A DNA stretch of 64,000 nt from Dromiciops gliroides (Eukaryota; Chordata; Mammalia; Microbiotheria; Microbiotheriidae), in NCBI RefSeq assembly GCF_019393635.1, contig NC_057863.1, positions 644,401,306-644,465,305 of the forward strand, given 5' to 3'. A program made the translations under genes and the position numbers. Shown in pieces: positions 44,335 to 58,654 of the stretch (position 1 is its first letter; each line of letters begins with the position of its first letter). A model generated the notes under the pieces. The model saw only the letters and a program-made list of their open reading frames with translations, was not told the origin of the DNA and did no database searches.

Positions 44335-47299
44335 TCATCCTCGGGGCAGGAAAGAGATGGTGTAGCTGCGGGGGATGGTGGCAAAGCCCACCATCTTGGG
44401 AGAGATATCGATGGCCTCTTTGGGGATTGGAGACTGGAAGCGAAAGTTCTGCAGGATGGTGGTGAGGAAAAGGAAGAGCTCCATTCTGGCCAAGCCTTCA
44501 CCAAAACAGTAGCGTTTGCCTGGAAAACCAGAGTTAGACATGGTCAGGATGGGGAGGACTCTTAGGACAGACAATGTCAGAACGGGGAAGAAGCTAAATG
44601 GTAAAAGGAAATGGTAGTTTGCGGGGCTTGGACTCAGGAAGACCTGAGTTCAAATGTTACTTAGACATTTAGTATCTTTGTCTTCCTGGGCAAGTCATTA
44701 ACCTCTCCAAGCTTCTGTTCCCTCATCTACAAAATAAAAGGGTTGAATTTGATGGTCTAAAAGGTCTCTTTTGATTTAAATCTGTGATCCCTTAGGATGT
44801 AACATTTCAGGTTTCAAAGGAAATTTAGAAAAAGACATGTAGCAGAGAATGTTTGGATCTTGTACCAGAAAAGACTGTCTAGCAGGCACTCATCTTCAGC
44901 AAGGGCAGATTTTGGAAACGTCCCACTTTATCTAATTTTTCTTGCTTATCAGCTGCTATGCCTTTGTTGATTTTAGGCTCATGAAAGAACATAAGTGCTA
45001 TCAATAGCTACTAAATTTTGATGCCCTAGGTAATTGCCCCATTGGCCCACCCTTGGTATGGGTCTGTCTAGATGATGGGACATCAGAGGTAGAAGGGCCT
45101 TGAGAATATAGAGTGGCTCTTTTTCCTCAACCCTCCTACACTTCCTTCTCAGCAGAGGCCCTTGCTTCCTTATGGGAGAAAATGGAAACCAACCCATGTG
45201 AGATTCCTCTTGTAATTTATGATAGACCTCAAAATCCTCATACATCTTCTGCCACCATCACTGTCTTTGTTCCATGGTCTGTCAAAGTGGTGGCCCTCTT
45301 CCCTGCTCTTCCCTTGATCCCCTCCCTCCCAATCTCACAGAATTCCCCATCTGGATTTCTACATCCCAAGCAAACTGGCCTATTTGCTGTTGCCCAAATT
45401 GATCATTCCTTCTGCTGCCTCCATGCCTTTGAAGAAGCTTCTTAACTGGAGTGCCCTCCCTCCTCAGTCCTGCTTCAGAGGGTCCTTAACTTCCTTCCAA
45501 GTAACCTCTGGCACCACCTCCTAAAGCAAACTTTTCTGATTCCCCTGGTCACCAGTGTTCTCTGTCTAAACATTATCTGGTCCCTACTTATCTACCTAAA
45601 CTTGATACTGCTCCAATAGAATGTCAACTCCCTGAGGACAGGGCCTGTTTTTCCTTGTCATTGACCCCACCCCACTCCCATCCCACCTCATTAGTACTTA
45701 TTGGATCAGATGTTAGAATTGAGGAGGACTTAAAACAGCATCTAGTCCAACCTCTTCATTTTCCAAATTAAGAAACTGAGGCACAGAAAAGGGAAAGTCT
45801 TGACCAAAATTACAAGCTTATGTTGTACCTAGTTGGTAGATGCTAAGATGGAAGGAACCTCAAAGACCCTTGAATGACAGGTCTGAATTTCACAGATAAG
45901 GAAACTAAGGTTTAGGAAGAAGTGATTTGCTCCAGGTCACCCAGGTAGGAAGCTTTAGAGATGGGTCTCTGACTTCAGGCTCAGGACTCTTTCTAGTGTT
46001 TCTACTTCTTCCTCAAAGAAAAAGGGACACTAGTGCCATTTAGGGCGGGGTGTCCATTCTGGAATCTTTAGCCCCACAACTACAGCCTCTCCAGAACCAT
46101 CCCATCCATGGTCAAGTGAAATTAACATGAGTGGTAGCAAGATGAATTGAGAGTAGACAAGAAGAAAGGCAGTACACACCAGGCTCAGGCCATAATAGTT
46201 GGGAAGTGGGATGAGTTGGGAGTCATGGAGGGGAAGAGAAAATGCTTTCCTGCTCACCAATGGAGAAGGGGACAAAGGCATCACTCTTCTGGAACTGGCC
46301 CTTTTCATCCAGGAAGTGCTGGGGGTTGAAAGCTTCAGGGCAGGCAAAGAAGTTGGGGTCCCTCAGTACTGAGCCCAGTATGGGATAAACTTCTGTGCCC
46401 TAGAGTTGGGGTGAGAGAGGACAGCAAAGGAAATAAGTAATGAAGTGGTGGGAAGAGGGCAGGAAGAGGGGAGACAAAGACTGAGGGGGAAATAAAGAAA
46501 CAGTAAGAAGAGAGAGAGGAATAGGGAGGAAGGAAGGGAGGGAAATGGAGAGTTGGAGGGAAGGGAGAAGAAGAAGAAGGGGAGGGAGAGGGAGAGGGGA
46601 ATAGAAATGGAGAGAGAGAGAGGCAGGGAAATTGAGAGAGGGGGGACAGAGATGGAGGGAAGTAGAGAGGGAGAAAGAAGGAATGGGAACAAGAGAGCTG
46701 AATTGAGGGTCCATCAGAGCAGAGAGTTTGGAAGAAGAATGCAGGGAAAGATTGGGTGCAGGAAGAAAACAAATGGAGGGATGTTCTAAGGCAGGAGGAA
46801 GGTAAGGATGGTTCTATGGTAGGATACGGGGCATTTATATGAAAGAGAATGAGTAAATACTGAAAGATGAGGATGACAGATGCTGATTTAGAAGATGAAA
46901 GAGATAGAGAAGTTTCTGGGGTAGGATGATATGGGTGTGGAACAAAAAATGAGAGGCTCCTACCTTGGGAAGAAGGTAGCCACGGAATTTGGTGTCCTTG
47001 GTGACCCTCCGAGAAACACCCATGGGGATTATGTTGCCAAACCTCTGGATCTCATGGATAACAGCCTCTGTGTATGGCATCTTGGCTTTGTCCTCAAACT
47101 TGGGTGATCGGTTCCGCCCAATTACCTGATCAATTTCCTCATGGATTTTGGCTGTAGTTGGTAGAGGGTATGGGGTGGGAGAGAATGGTGTCAGAGAGAT
47201 CCTAGAGAAGTCCAAAGGGAAGAGAGGTGTGGAGGTTTGATATACCCTGAGATGGGGAGATGCAGGGACAAGGAGTGAGGGGGATAATCTATGTTCCGT

Positions 47300-47332
<33 letters not shown>

Positions 47333-50300
47333 AAGTACGTGGAAGATGAGAAGAAAGAGATTTGGGGTAGCTCCTAGGTTTCCAGAGGACTTCTAAGGGG
47401 TTGAGGGAAGGAGAGCTCACCTTCCACCTCTGGATGCTTCATTAACAGAAGGAAGCCATAGCGAAGAGTTGTGCTTACAGTCTCGGTGCCAGCAAAAAAC
47501 AGGTTCAGGGCAGTCATGATTAGGTTCTTTATGAAGAATTCTGTGTTGGGATTTTCCTTTTCCTGGGATGGAGAGAGTGGACAAGGCTCAGGACCTCCCT
47601 CCCCCAACTCACACAGACTTGCATCACCTCTAGACTTTTCAGTCTCAAGGCCTTCTCTACCCCCCATTCCAGCTCAATTCCTTGAGCCCCAGTAATGCGC
47701 AGGGGTAGAGGGGGAAATCTATCCATGCCACCTGATAAAGATGGAATTTCTTAGTTCAAAGGGACCCAAAAATAAATCTATTCTCCTCAGAATTCAGATA
47801 ATCATAGACAGTGCTGAAAAAGACCTCGGAGACTATAAAATCCAATGATCTTTTGAAGAAACAAAGGCACATAGAGGTTGGGACCTGCTCACAGTAACAG
47901 CTAGTAAATGTCTGAGGTGGGATTTGGGTCCAGGTACACACGACTCCTGAGTCTACATCCAGATGCACTACAATATGCTGTCTTCCAGAATCCTGGGACA
48001 TTAGCTGGAAAAGGTCTCAGCAGCCAAAGACAACCCACCCTGAGTTACCTGACAAGTGGTGCTCCAGTTTCTATTTCAAGATATACAAAGAGGAGTAACC
48101 CATCAGTTCTCTGTATAACCCATTGCACCTTGGGACAGCTCTCACATTTTGGAAGCCTCTTCTCCCTGATAGACAACCTAAATACTTCCCTTTACCATTT
48201 CTCCCATTGCTCCCGCTTCTGCCCACCAGGGCCAAGTAGAACAAGTCTACTATCCTTCCTACATTTTGTAGATGAAAAGACAGAGAACCAGGGAGAAAAA
48301 GGACTTCCCAAGGTCATATGGACAGAGTCAAAGTTGTTGGGACTAGAATATAGGCTTTCTGAGAAGTTTCTGCCTCCAAACCTAGACTTTGAATGTGTGT
48401 AGGGTGAATAAGGGGCAGGAAGCATGGAGAATGGGGAAGCCCTCTTCATGTGTCTTTGTGTTTGCCTTGTCTTCCGGTGTCTCTGTTTCTTCATCTCTTT
48501 CCATTTCTTTCTGTCCAGCTTTCAGTTTCTGGTATTCTGTGTCCCCCATCTTTGCAGCTCACTTTCTCCATTTGTCTGTCTTTATCTCTCTTTTCCATCC
48601 TTCCCCCAAGTTGACAATGACCAGAGGTGCTTGGTATATCTGAATATCTGCTTTGGCTTGCTGCCATATCCTGCCTGGGTTGTTTGTGAACCTACCTCCT
48701 TACCAGTGCCACAGGGTACCTTTGAGCCTTACCCCTGGAAGTCTGAGACTTGCCATCTAATATCTGCTGCCTAATGTCTGTGGATCCCACTTCCCAATGT
48801 CTGGGGATTCCCTCAGAGATCTGTAACACCATCAGTCTGAGGTCTCACCCAGCCCTTTCATTGTCACCTGCCACTGGGCCAGTACCTCCTGCATCTTGAT
48901 CAGGAAGGAGTCAATGAAGTTCCGGGGGGAGTTAGGGTCCAGGGTGGCCTGGTTCTCCTGGACCTTCTCGGTGATGAAGGCCTCTAGTCCTCTCAGTTCC
49001 TTGAATGCTTGCTTTTGAGGCCCTGGCAGGTGCTTCATCACTCCAGAGAACATCTCATATAGCTGGGGGAGGGCACAGGAGAAGTCATGAGGCATGGGTT
49101 ACTGGAGTGTGTGCCTGGGCAGGCTAAGGAGGAGGATAATATCAGAATGGGCTATGGGGGCTAAGGGGGGATGCTAAATGTTAGAATGAGTGATCTGGAG
49201 AGAGTATAGACTTAGATTGGGAATAGGTTGGTTAGGATGAGAGATGGGCATCTGACTGGGAGTTGGGGGTCAAGACAAACATAAGGGTCAGATGAGGGAT
49301 GAGTAGGACAGGATGGAAGATTGAGATAACTACAGGGAAAAGACATTAGATTGTGGAAGGGGGTCAGAAGGAGAACATGGTCAGATTGGGAATAGTGGGG
49401 TCAGATTGAGGAATTGTATACTAGAGGTAGAGGACAGAAATGAAAGTTGAGGATGAAGGTGAGTAGAGATCCAAGGGTTGGGAGGGAAGGTCTGAGAGAT
49501 CACCTGTCCCATGGATGTGGATGTGAACTGGAAGCTCCCCAGCATCATTTGCAACATGGACAGGAACTGCTTGTCCTCATATTCAAAGCGATCACCAAAG
49601 ACGATGGAGCAGATGACATTGGAGACTGTGCAGCTCAGCATGAAGGTGGGGTCAATGGGGGCTCCTGTAGCCCAGCCAGGTCAACAGAAACAGAAAGGAA
49701 AGTGCAGAGGTAAAATGGTGAAGAAAGAGAACAAAAGCAGAGAGATGGAGAGGGGAAAAGAGGAAGCAGAAGAAAGGACCTCCAATCCCAAGAGTTGCAT
49801 GGAGACAGTTTGGGATAGAGATAGTATGAAAGGGCACATGGCAGGAGAGTAGGAAGAGAGAGAATAAAGACACACAGAAAGTGGATAGAGAGAGAGACAA
49901 GGTGAAAAAAGATAGTGACTCACTCTCTGACTCACAGCCTTTTCCGAAGGACAGCTAATATCCCTACTGCCAAAATGAGTAAAGAACCTTAGAAACCATC
50001 AAGACCACAAATTGAGAAACCATCAGAGGCAGTATTTGCACCCTGATCTTCCCAACTCCAAGGTCTGCACATTATTCAGTGTCCTTTCCAGGACAGCGGC
50101 CTGCCTCCCCTTACCTAGAATGGCACTGGGAAGGAGCCTTCAAGGGCATCTTGTTCATCGAATGAAAACCCTTCTTTCTACAGATAAACTCTGACCAAAG
50201 TGACCTATTTAGTGAGTTAGAACATAGAACATCAGAGCCAGAAGGGATCATATATTCCAACCCCTCTTGTTTTCTAGAGAAGAAACTGGTTTAGCATATG

Positions 50301-52608
50301 AGGAAAGGACTTGTCCAAAGTCACACAGGGAGTGAAGGGCAAAGCTAAAACTCTAATCTGGGTCTCCTGGTTCAGGGAGGGGGCCAGTCTCTGAACCAAG
50401 ACACGAAGAATCATAGAATCATCATTTTAGATGTGGAAGGGAACCTATAGGCCACCATCTGGTCCATCCTTCTCACTTTTACAGGAAAGCAAACAGAGGC
50501 CCAGAGAAGTAAGGTCACCCTCTCAGAATCACAATGCAAGTAACTAGAGGAGCTCAAATCAAGCTCAGGTCCTCTGACTCCAAATTCAAGACTTTTTTCC
50601 CATATCAAGACTTCAAAATCAGCTGATGTCATTTGTCCTTCATTTTCAAAGAGGAACATTAACAACATGGGATGATGTCATGACTTGCATATGAATTAGT
50701 ATTAAGGGAGGAAGAATTGCACAAAGTTATCAGCCTTCCTCTCTACGAGAGTCATCAAAATACAGTGTTAAAACAAGAGTCAAGATGACTGGTTATGGCC
50801 CAGGATTCATTGACAATGGGTTCTTCCATGCCTGAAGAGGCTCTAGGAGTTCCACAGCACCTACTTCCCTTCTCTTCATGGATGTTGGAGCAAGTAGTTG
50901 TAATCCTCCCAATTCCAGCTGGGGGAAGTCTTCATATGCTTGGGATAGACTTCCCCATAACTAATCAATGGTTTTGAGGCCCATTGGTTACCCTAAACCT
51001 TATTTATCCCATCTGCCAAGACAATTTCTCCAGGGTATGGCTGCTGTGCATGCTACAACTTCTTGGACCCAAAGGTGAGAGGTGGGTGGCAGATGGACAA
51101 CCCTGAAGAGGGCTCTGAAAGCCCTCACGCCAGAGGTGTAACACCTAAAACACCACACACACTCTTAGAGATGAGCTAGTGTTACATGCAAGAGAAAAGT
51201 AAGTCACAGGACACAAAAAAGAGCAGCCAGTTTGGTGGGAGACAATATAGTCGAGGTTGACCTTGTCCAGGGTCCTGAAACCCACCTTTTGTTCCTCTCA
51301 TGGCCTCGATGAGGAAACCAGCTTCTTCTTGGATGCGCTCCTCAATTCCCCTCTTGCCCATGCCAAAGTCCCTGAGGGTGGTGATGGAGAATCGTCGGAG
51401 CTGCCGTGACCTCTCCCCATTACTGAAGACCACACCTGGGCAGGGGCAAAAAAGAGGGAATGCATTCAGACAGGCCTGGAAAGAATCAAGTGGTGAGTAT
51501 CCAGGGAGAGCCAAGGAGGGAGAGACAGAAGCAAGGAGAGGTAGGAAGGAAGAGAGATGGGGAGAGAAAGGGAGGTGGGAAGACAGGGAGAAACGGAGAG
51601 AAACAGAAAGAGGTAGGGAGACAGGAAAGGACAAAGAAATAGAGAGACCAAGAGAGAGGAAAGATGGTAAGACAAAGAGAGACAGAGAACTGGATATAGA
51701 GAAATAATGAGAGAAAGTGAAACAATGGAAAGAGGGGTGATAGGAAGTGATATAAAGAGATAATAGGGGGCAGCTAGGTGGCACAGGGGATAAAGCATCA
51801 GCCCTGGATTCAGGAGGACCTGAGTTCAAATCTGACCTCAGACATTTGACACTAGCTGTGTGACCCTGGGCAAGTCACTTAAACATCATTGCCCCACCAA
51901 AACAAAACACACTTAAAAGTATAGGTAAAAAAAAAGATAATAGGGAATGACTGGGCAGATTAGGAGAAGGGGAAGACAGAAAGGGGGAAGGAAAGAGAGG
52001 GTATGGTAACAGGAAGACATTTGGAGAAAGACAGATGGAGGTATGGAGATACAAGGAGAGAGAGGAAGAGATTATGAAACAAGGACAGAGGGAAGCATAG
52101 AATATGGGGGATATGGAGAGATGGTGAGGGGCAGAGAAACAGAGAAAGCCACGGAGCTAATAAGAGATACATGGAAAGACTGGTGGATAAGAATATTGGA
52201 AAAGGAAGAGAAATGGAGAAATAGAGGGAGATGGTGATACAAGGAGAGACAGAGAGAAATGAGAGACAAAGATTAAGAGACAGAGCTCTGGAGGAAATGG
52301 GTGAAACAGAGGGAAAGATGAAATGGGGAGATAGAGAAAAGGGGAAACAAGACTAGGCAAAGAGAGATGGAGAGATAGTGAGAGATAAAGAAAGATAAAG
52401 AGACCCAAGAGATGGAAAGAAATGGAGACAGAGAGATGGGAAGAGAAATGGGAGACAGAAATGGAGAAAGAGAAAGAGAGCGAGAAAGCAGCGGGTGGTT
52501 GAGGGAGGGAATGATAAGATGAAGGAGGGGAGGGCACAGATGATGGTAGTTCATGGAAGAACCCTGACTGGCAGCCTTGAGGAGGCCACATTGGCCTGGG
52601 GAGAGTTG

Positions 52609-52673
<65 letters not shown>

Positions 52674-54491
52674 TTGCCCAGACACTCACCAAAATCTTCA
52701 AAGATCCAGTTGAAGGTGGCTTGCTCCCCTCGACCAGAGAACTCCTCTGCTTGGTCGACCAGTGCCTCCTTCACGGCCTCATACCCAGTCAGGACTATGA
52801 CGATCCTGGGCCCCAGGTGCACTGTGAACACGGACCCATATTTTTCCCCAATCTGGAGGATATGGTGAAGTCAGAATAAACAGAGTTTTGCCTCTGAGCC
52901 CCATGATTTCCTCCCTCTTAGTTCTCTCCCCTAAATGATAACTTCTCACTCATCATCCCTCTGCAGATTTTAAGAAATTTTTTAATCGTGACTTAGCTAC
53001 TAGTAACAAAGACCTTTCAGACAAACAGAGGACAAAGAAGAGTTTGTAAACACCTCTTGTGAATCTTTTATTTTTGTGGGGCAATAAGAGTTAAGTGACT
53101 TGTCCAAGGTCACACAGCTAGTAAGTTCATTTTCTTCTTTAAATAAAGAAGCAATACATAATTATATTTTTAAATATATTGAAATAAGCCAATTATACAT
53201 ATGTGTATGTTTACATATCATTTTTGTGAGATGTGGAATGGCATATGGGACACAGGCCTGGTAGTCAGGGAGCCCTGGGTTCAAATCTTTCCCCAGACAC
53301 TTCTTACCTGTGTGACCCATGGTAAGTCACTTCATCACTGTCTCAGTTTCCTCGTCTGTAAAGTGAAGGGTTTGGACTCAGTGGCCTATCAGGTTCTTTC
53401 CAACTCTACATCTTTGGAACCCATGATCCTCATTTTACAAAGACAATAACAAAATTGCTGGGTTTTCCTCCTTTCCTGTTTTTCTGCCATAAGTCAAGGC
53501 AATCAACATTTATTAGATGCCAACTGTGTACCAGGCACTGTGCTAAGCCCTGGGGATGGAAAGAAAGGCAAAGGCAATTCCTGTTCATGAGGAGCTCACA
53601 GTCTCATGGGGCATACCTATTCCAAGTCCTTCCCCTCTACTGGACTTCCTGAAAACAATCCTGCTTAATCTGAAGAAACTAACGAACCCAGTGGCCATGG
53701 CAGAGAGAGCATGTCTGATGCTGCACCCATAGTGCCCATTTTAAGCCAGGAGATCTCTGTGGTCTTTCATCTCTCTGTCTTTCACTCTCTCCTTCCAGTC
53801 CTCAGGCTGCCCCCCTCCCAGCTTTCTTGGCCTCTTCTCCACCATGCCCCCAGTTCCCTCTCTTGCAGCCCAGCTTGACCATCCCTCCCCACAAAGATGT
53901 TCTCTGCTTTTCTTGGAGCTTCTTTCCTATGAGATCATAAAACAGACTTTGGAGAACATCTAACCCAACCTGGCCATGTTGCAAAGACAGAAACTAAAGC
54001 CTAGAGAGAGAGGAAAGGCCCTTCCTGAAATCAGTAGCAAGAAGCAGAGACTTTTCTGCCTCCACCTCCCTGTCTTTCTCCATCTCTCTGCGCATCACTC
54101 CCTGTCTCTGTCGTGCTCAATGTCTGTTTCAATTTCTGTCTCTGTGACTTCACGGCTCTTCCTGTCTGTGTCTGTCTGAGCACCTGCCTCCTCTCCTTGT
54201 CCAGTCTCTCTTTCTCCTTGCCTGTCTCTCTGTGTCTCTCTCAAGCTCTGTGTTTCTCTGTCTCAGTCTCTCCATGTTCTCCCTCTTGTCCCCAGCTCCC
54301 AACCTCAGTACCTTCATGAGGGAGTCATACATCTGCTCGGTGTTGAGCCGCAGGTAGTTGCCGATGAAAGGCAGGGGGGTGGGCCCAGGGGGAAGTCTGC
54401 TACGGACCTTCCTTTGTCTCCACACAGAGAGCACCACCAGGACTGAGAGGCAAAAGAATAATGCCCCTAGCAGCAGCCCAGAGGCCAGCAT
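44335..54491 (-). CDS. CYP2A: Cytochrome P450 2A-like gene, copy D, nine exons, intact
   Basis: Microsomal heme-thiolate monooxygenase of the CYP2A subfamily (xenobiotic and steroid hydroxylation with NADPH-P450 reductase at the ER membrane). Exons, in transcript order: 54491-54312, 52852-52690, 51435-51286, 49664-49504, 49062-48886, 47562-47421, 47151-46964, 46399-46258, 44519-44335. Their lengths (180, 163, 150, 161, 177, 142, 188, 142, 185) match CYP2A6, every intron is GT-AG, and the joined frame encodes 495 residues. Visible parts are an N-terminal anchor ([13 protein letters not shown]), the proline hinge PPGPTPLPF, the I-helix AGTETVSTT (301-309), K-helix EIQR (358-361), and heme loop [12 protein letters not shown] with Cys439. 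Numbering coincides with CYP2A6, so F107, F111, V117, F118, F209, N297 and F480 can be read as conserved; I300 is Phe and L370 is Val. The start is the first ATG and lies about 92 bp below a TATA-like box. The subfamily is clear; one-to-one orthology is not. Confidence 0.95.
46430..46690 (+). repeat. Purine-rich tract, intron 7 of copy D
   Basis: Counterpart of the tracts in copies B and C, located immediately upstream of exon 8 in transcript order. Confidence 0.85.
51490..52490 (+). repeat. Purine-rich tract, intron 2 of copy D
   Basis: The counterpart of the copy C tract, broken by the SINE at 51768-51933. Confidence 0.85.
51768..51933 (+). repeat. WSINE1-like SINE in intron 2 of copy D
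   Basis: Flanked by AGATAATAGGG on both sides; absent from copy C intron 2. Confidence 0.88.
52605..52671 (+). repeat. (GT)n repeat next to exon 2 of copy D
   Basis: More than 30 GT units ending 19 bp from the exon 2 splice donor; copies A and C lack the expansion. Confidence 0.97.
53077..53128 (-). repeat. SINE fragment in intron 1 of copy D
   Basis: Only the 3' half of a minus-strand SINE (GTTAAGTGACTTGTCC, CACACAGCTAGTAAG). Confidence 0.7.
53230..53385 (+). repeat. MIR-like element in intron 1 of copy D
   Basis: Same element and position as in copy C (36595-36765), with phrases GGGTTCAAATCTTT, GTAAGTCACTTCATC and TTTCCTCGTCTGTAAAG. Confidence 0.75.
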
Positions 54492-54581
54492 GGTGGAGGT
54501 GGCAGAAGCCTTCACTGTAGTGTTGTCTGGGGGTTGGGAAGATGCTGAGCCAGGACTGGGGTCCAGATAGGACTGGGCCTG

Positions 54582-54590
54582 CCTTTTATG
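54582..54590 (-). promoter_or_regulatory. TATA-like box of CYP2A copy D
   Basis: CATAAAAGG on the minus strand, 91-99 bp upstream of the exon 1 ATG. The same motif lies at the same distance in copies A and C, which supports it as the core promoter. The transcription start is inferred to be about 30 bp downstream. Confidence 0.6.
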
Positions 54591-54599
54591 CCTGGGGGG

Positions 54600-56880
54600 T
54601 GGAGATTGTCACTTGGCACTGATTCCAATTCACTTATGTAACTTTCTCAGTCCCAACCCCTTCCTTCCCTGAGCCCCAAGACTGGCCAAATCTGAAAGCC
54701 ACAGAGGGAGAGGGATTGAATGCAGTGAGGGCTCAGAGACTTGAGGTTCCCAGGAAATAAAAGGAGAAATGTGGGAGGTTTAAAGGAGTGTCATAGACCA
54801 TAGATGGAAATGGAGATCTCAAAATGCAATGATGGAAGTTCGGGAAGAATCTGGTAATAGAGATTGAAGAGCAGAGTGTCTCAAGACTTGAGGATGAGGC
54901 TATAGCAGGGTACTAGGGGGAGCACAGAATACATCTTTAGTGGCAGTGACCTCAAGTAAGTCCCTCCTTCTCTCTGGATCATCCATTTCCCTTTGTGTGA
55001 GGAGAGAACTGTATCAGATGAGCCCTAAGGACCCCCTCAATGGGATGTTCTCTGTGTGTCTGGGGCATGGGATACTGTACCTATTGTTAACCAAGTATTC
55101 CTTTAAGGATAAATCTTCATGAAAAACCAAGAACTGATGCAAACATGAGGCCAATAAATCTTTAACTCAAGCCCCCTTATGTGAACCATTTATATCTTGA
55201 TCTGATTAGGGAGTTACAGGAGGATACTTATTAGATCTAAGGCTTCAGAATTGGGATTCTCTATCCTGGGGGTCCTCTAACCTCAGTTTTGTTCTTTTAA
55301 ATTTGTGTATGTATTTTTGATAATAGACAACAATTATCTACAAATACGAACATTTCTGACTTCTTGGTTTTTCAGATGAAGAGGCTAAGAGGTGAAGTTC
55401 AGACAGCTGGCCAGGGACAAAACTGATTCTCTACCTGGGAAGGTGGCCATGGACAGCACCCCCAGATTGGGTACCTGCCATTTCTGCCTCTGGGCAGCAG
55501 TTTGGGGGAGGAGAGAGGGAGCACAGTTGGCAAATAGTAGTAAAGGGATTGTGATGTTTTTAGGGAGATGCAAGAAGGGGCAGGTTAGGCAAGGGTGGGT
55601 AATTGGAATTGACAATTATGTTACCTGGGCTGACCCTAGTCCCAATGGCTCTTCCTCCCCTCCCCATCTAGGCCTAGCCATGGTTACTTCCTCTGTTAGC
55701 TCATAGCCTAGCACAACTTAGGGTTAAGGAGAAGCCTGGGAAATCATGACAATCTTTCTTAAGGCTCCTTTTGGTAAGAGGGGGCCAGGATGGGTGTGGG
55801 CAGGGAAAGGAACTCTCAGAGATTCCAAGAATGATTGTTAAATTTGTGGTGTGAGTGTTTATACCTCAGAAATCAGCAATGTCCACATTCTAGAGTTTGA
55901 TTTATTGCTTTGTTTATAATCTAGATTCAAGAAAGTATGAATAACTCTAGGTAAACTTAAAAGCATATGTGTATACACCCTCTCACTCTGCCCTTTCCTC
56001 CACCTTAAATATTTAACAGTCCACTCTCGTATTGCTCAATGGTTGGTTGGTTAGTTGTTGTCTTCTGTTCTTGAAGAGACCCCAAATATTGGGGTCAAGG
56101 TGCAGTGAGTTCGACCGATCAGAACAATATGATCTTGAAAGGCTCTACCCCAGGTTGGACCCAAATGGTGCATATGAACATTTCAAGTGGAAACATCTCT
56201 AAATGTGTACATCTCACATTTCTTTTGATTTACAATTCTGTTTGTTTATAGATGTGGGTATGCTGCGCTGGGCAGTTCTCTGCCAGTGCCTCCCATGTCT
56301 TGCAATTGATTGCTTAATAAACAGTCCATGAACTCAACAGGAATGTAATAGAAAGGTTAGGGAATGAAGTCAACACCAGACTGGAAGTGTGGTGTTTAGA
56401 CAATAAGAAATTATATATCTTTAGGGTGTGCAAAATGTCTTCCATCCATGATCTCGTTTGAGCTTCATAATACCCTATAATGTTAAGAGGTTGAAGAGAG
56501 AATGACTGGAGCAAGTCTGATATGTGTATGGAGTCTGTGTAGAAATGGAGAATAGACTATCTTCATGACTGTCTACCTGACTTCAGAAAGAAAGTCCTGG
56601 AGACCAGAGGCATAGCCCTAAAGCCTAGGGTCAGTCAGGTTGGTAGGAGTCAAGTGAGAACTCCAGAGATCAGGCTTGGCTGAGATCTACCTTGGCTGAT
56701 GCACGCTTTGTAAACCTGGTTGACTCTGAACTCTGTGAAATGTGTTTGGACCCATGACCATCTATCTACCTCTGCTGTTCTGGGATGGTCAGACCAGAGA
56801 CTGTTCATGCAACTCAGGATCTGCTTAACCCCATACCTGAGGCACTTATGTGACTGGGCAAATCACTCAACATTTCTGGG
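54600..56880. other. Upstream flank of copy D
   Basis: 54600-56300 is paralogous to the upstream flanks of copies A (9040-11225) and C (41000-42690). From about 56310 the similarity stops and I recognise nothing up to the L1 nest. Confidence 0.7.
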
Positions 56881-58271
56881 CTTCCATTTTCTCTTTTAAA
56901 AATATGTCTTTACATTTTTTCCTCTAATTATATGTAAATATTTTTAACATTTTAAAAATTTTTGAGTTCCAAATTCTCTCCTTCCCTTTCTCCTTTACCC
57001 TCTCCTTAAGACAGCAATATATTTGATATAGTGCAATATATTTGATATGTGCAATCATGCAAAATAAATTTCCATATTAGCTATGTTGTGAAAGAAGACG
57101 CAGAGCAAAAAAAGAAAACCAAGAAAAATAAAGAATGGAAAAAGCTATACTTCCATTGGCATTGACTCCATCAATTCTTTCTTTGGAGGCGGATAGCATT
57201 TTCTCATCATACCTCCTTTGGAATTGTCTTGGAATTCTCTTGAGGAGAATAGCCAAGTCACTCACAGTTAATCAGTGTACAATATTGCTGTTACTGTGGA
57301 TAATGTTCATCTGGTTCTTCTCATTTCACTTTACTTCAGTTTCATGTAAATCTTTCCCAGTTTTTGTGGGGGTTTTTATGGTGTTTTTTTTCAGCAACAA
57401 ACATTTATTTTATTTTCCAGTTACATGTAAGGGTAGTTTTCAACATTCATTTTCATAAGATTTAGAGTTCCAAATTTTTCTCCCTCCCTCCCTCTCTCCC
57501 TTTCCTCCCCCCTCCACAAGATCACAATCAGGTTATAAATGTACAATCCACAAGTGCTTTTTTTTTTTTATCAGTTCTTTCTATAGGGGTGCATAGTAAG
57601 CTTCCTCATTAGTTCCTTGGGATTGTCTTGGATCATTGCACTGCTGAGAGTAGTTAAGTCATTCACAACTGCTCATTGAACAATACTGCTGTTACTACAC
57701 ACAATGTCCTCCCAGCTCTGCTCACTTCACTATACATCAATGTTCATTAGTCTTTCCAGGTTTTTCTGGGATCATCCTGTTTGTCATTTCCTGTAGCACA
57801 AGACCATTCCACTACAATCATATAGCACAGCTTCTTCCATCATTCCTCAATTGATGGGCATTCCCTTGATTCTCAATTCTTAGCCTCCACCAAGAGTTGC
57901 TATAAATATTTTTTTGTACAATTTCCCCCCTTTTCTCATGATTACTATTGTTAACTATTTCCCTTCCATCCTACTCCCTTCCCCACAATATTTATTCTAT
58001 TATCCATCTTCTTTCATCCTATCCCTCTTCAAAAGGGATTTGCTTCTGTCTGTCTCCTCCCCCACTCTGCCCTTCCTTCTTTTGCCCCTCTCTCTTTATC
58101 CCCTTCCCCTCCTATTTTCCTGCAGGGTTAGAGAGATTACTCCACCCAATTGAGTGTGTACATTATTCCCTCCTTGAGCCAATTCTAATGAGATTGAGGT
58201 CTTTGAGCCAATTTTGATGAATGTTAGGCTCATTTACTTCCCAGATTAAATAGATTACTCCACCCAGTTGG

Positions 58272-58298
58272 ATGTGTGTGTGTGTGTGTGTGTGTGTT
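58272..58298 (+). repeat. (GT)n repeat
   Basis: Short GT run in the L1 spacer. Confidence 0.9.
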
Positions 58299-58508
58299 AG
58301 TCGCTCCTTGAGGGAACTCTGATGAGTTTAAGGTCTTTGAGCCATTTATGATGAATGTAAAATTCATTTACTGCCCTGCTCCTCTCCCATCTCTTCCCCT
58401 ACTCCATAAGCCTTTTTCTGTTTCTTTCATGTAGGATTTCACCTATGCCCTTCCCCCTCCCCCAGTGAATTCCCTTCACCTCTCAATTTAACCCTAAAGA
58501 TGTCATCA

Positions 58509-58630
58509 CCTAGCTAAGTGACACAGTGCACAAATCATCACCCCTGGACCCAGGGGGATCCCAGCCAAAACCTGGCCTCAGACACAAGACAGTTGCCCAC
58601 CATACGACCCCAGGTATGTCCCCCAGCTCC
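58509..58630 (+). repeat. Strongly diverged SINE-like fragment
   Basis: AGCTAAGTGACACAGTG at the start and CTGGCCTCAGACAC in the middle resemble the plus-strand SINE, but much of the rest is changed. Confidence 0.45.
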
Positions 58631-58654
58631 AATTTTTTATGGTTCTCTAGGGTC

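Noticed and set aside
47908..48402. 164-codon plus-strand open frame
   Set aside because: Antisense to intron 5 of copy D; copies A-C have stops in the same place and no domain is recognisable.
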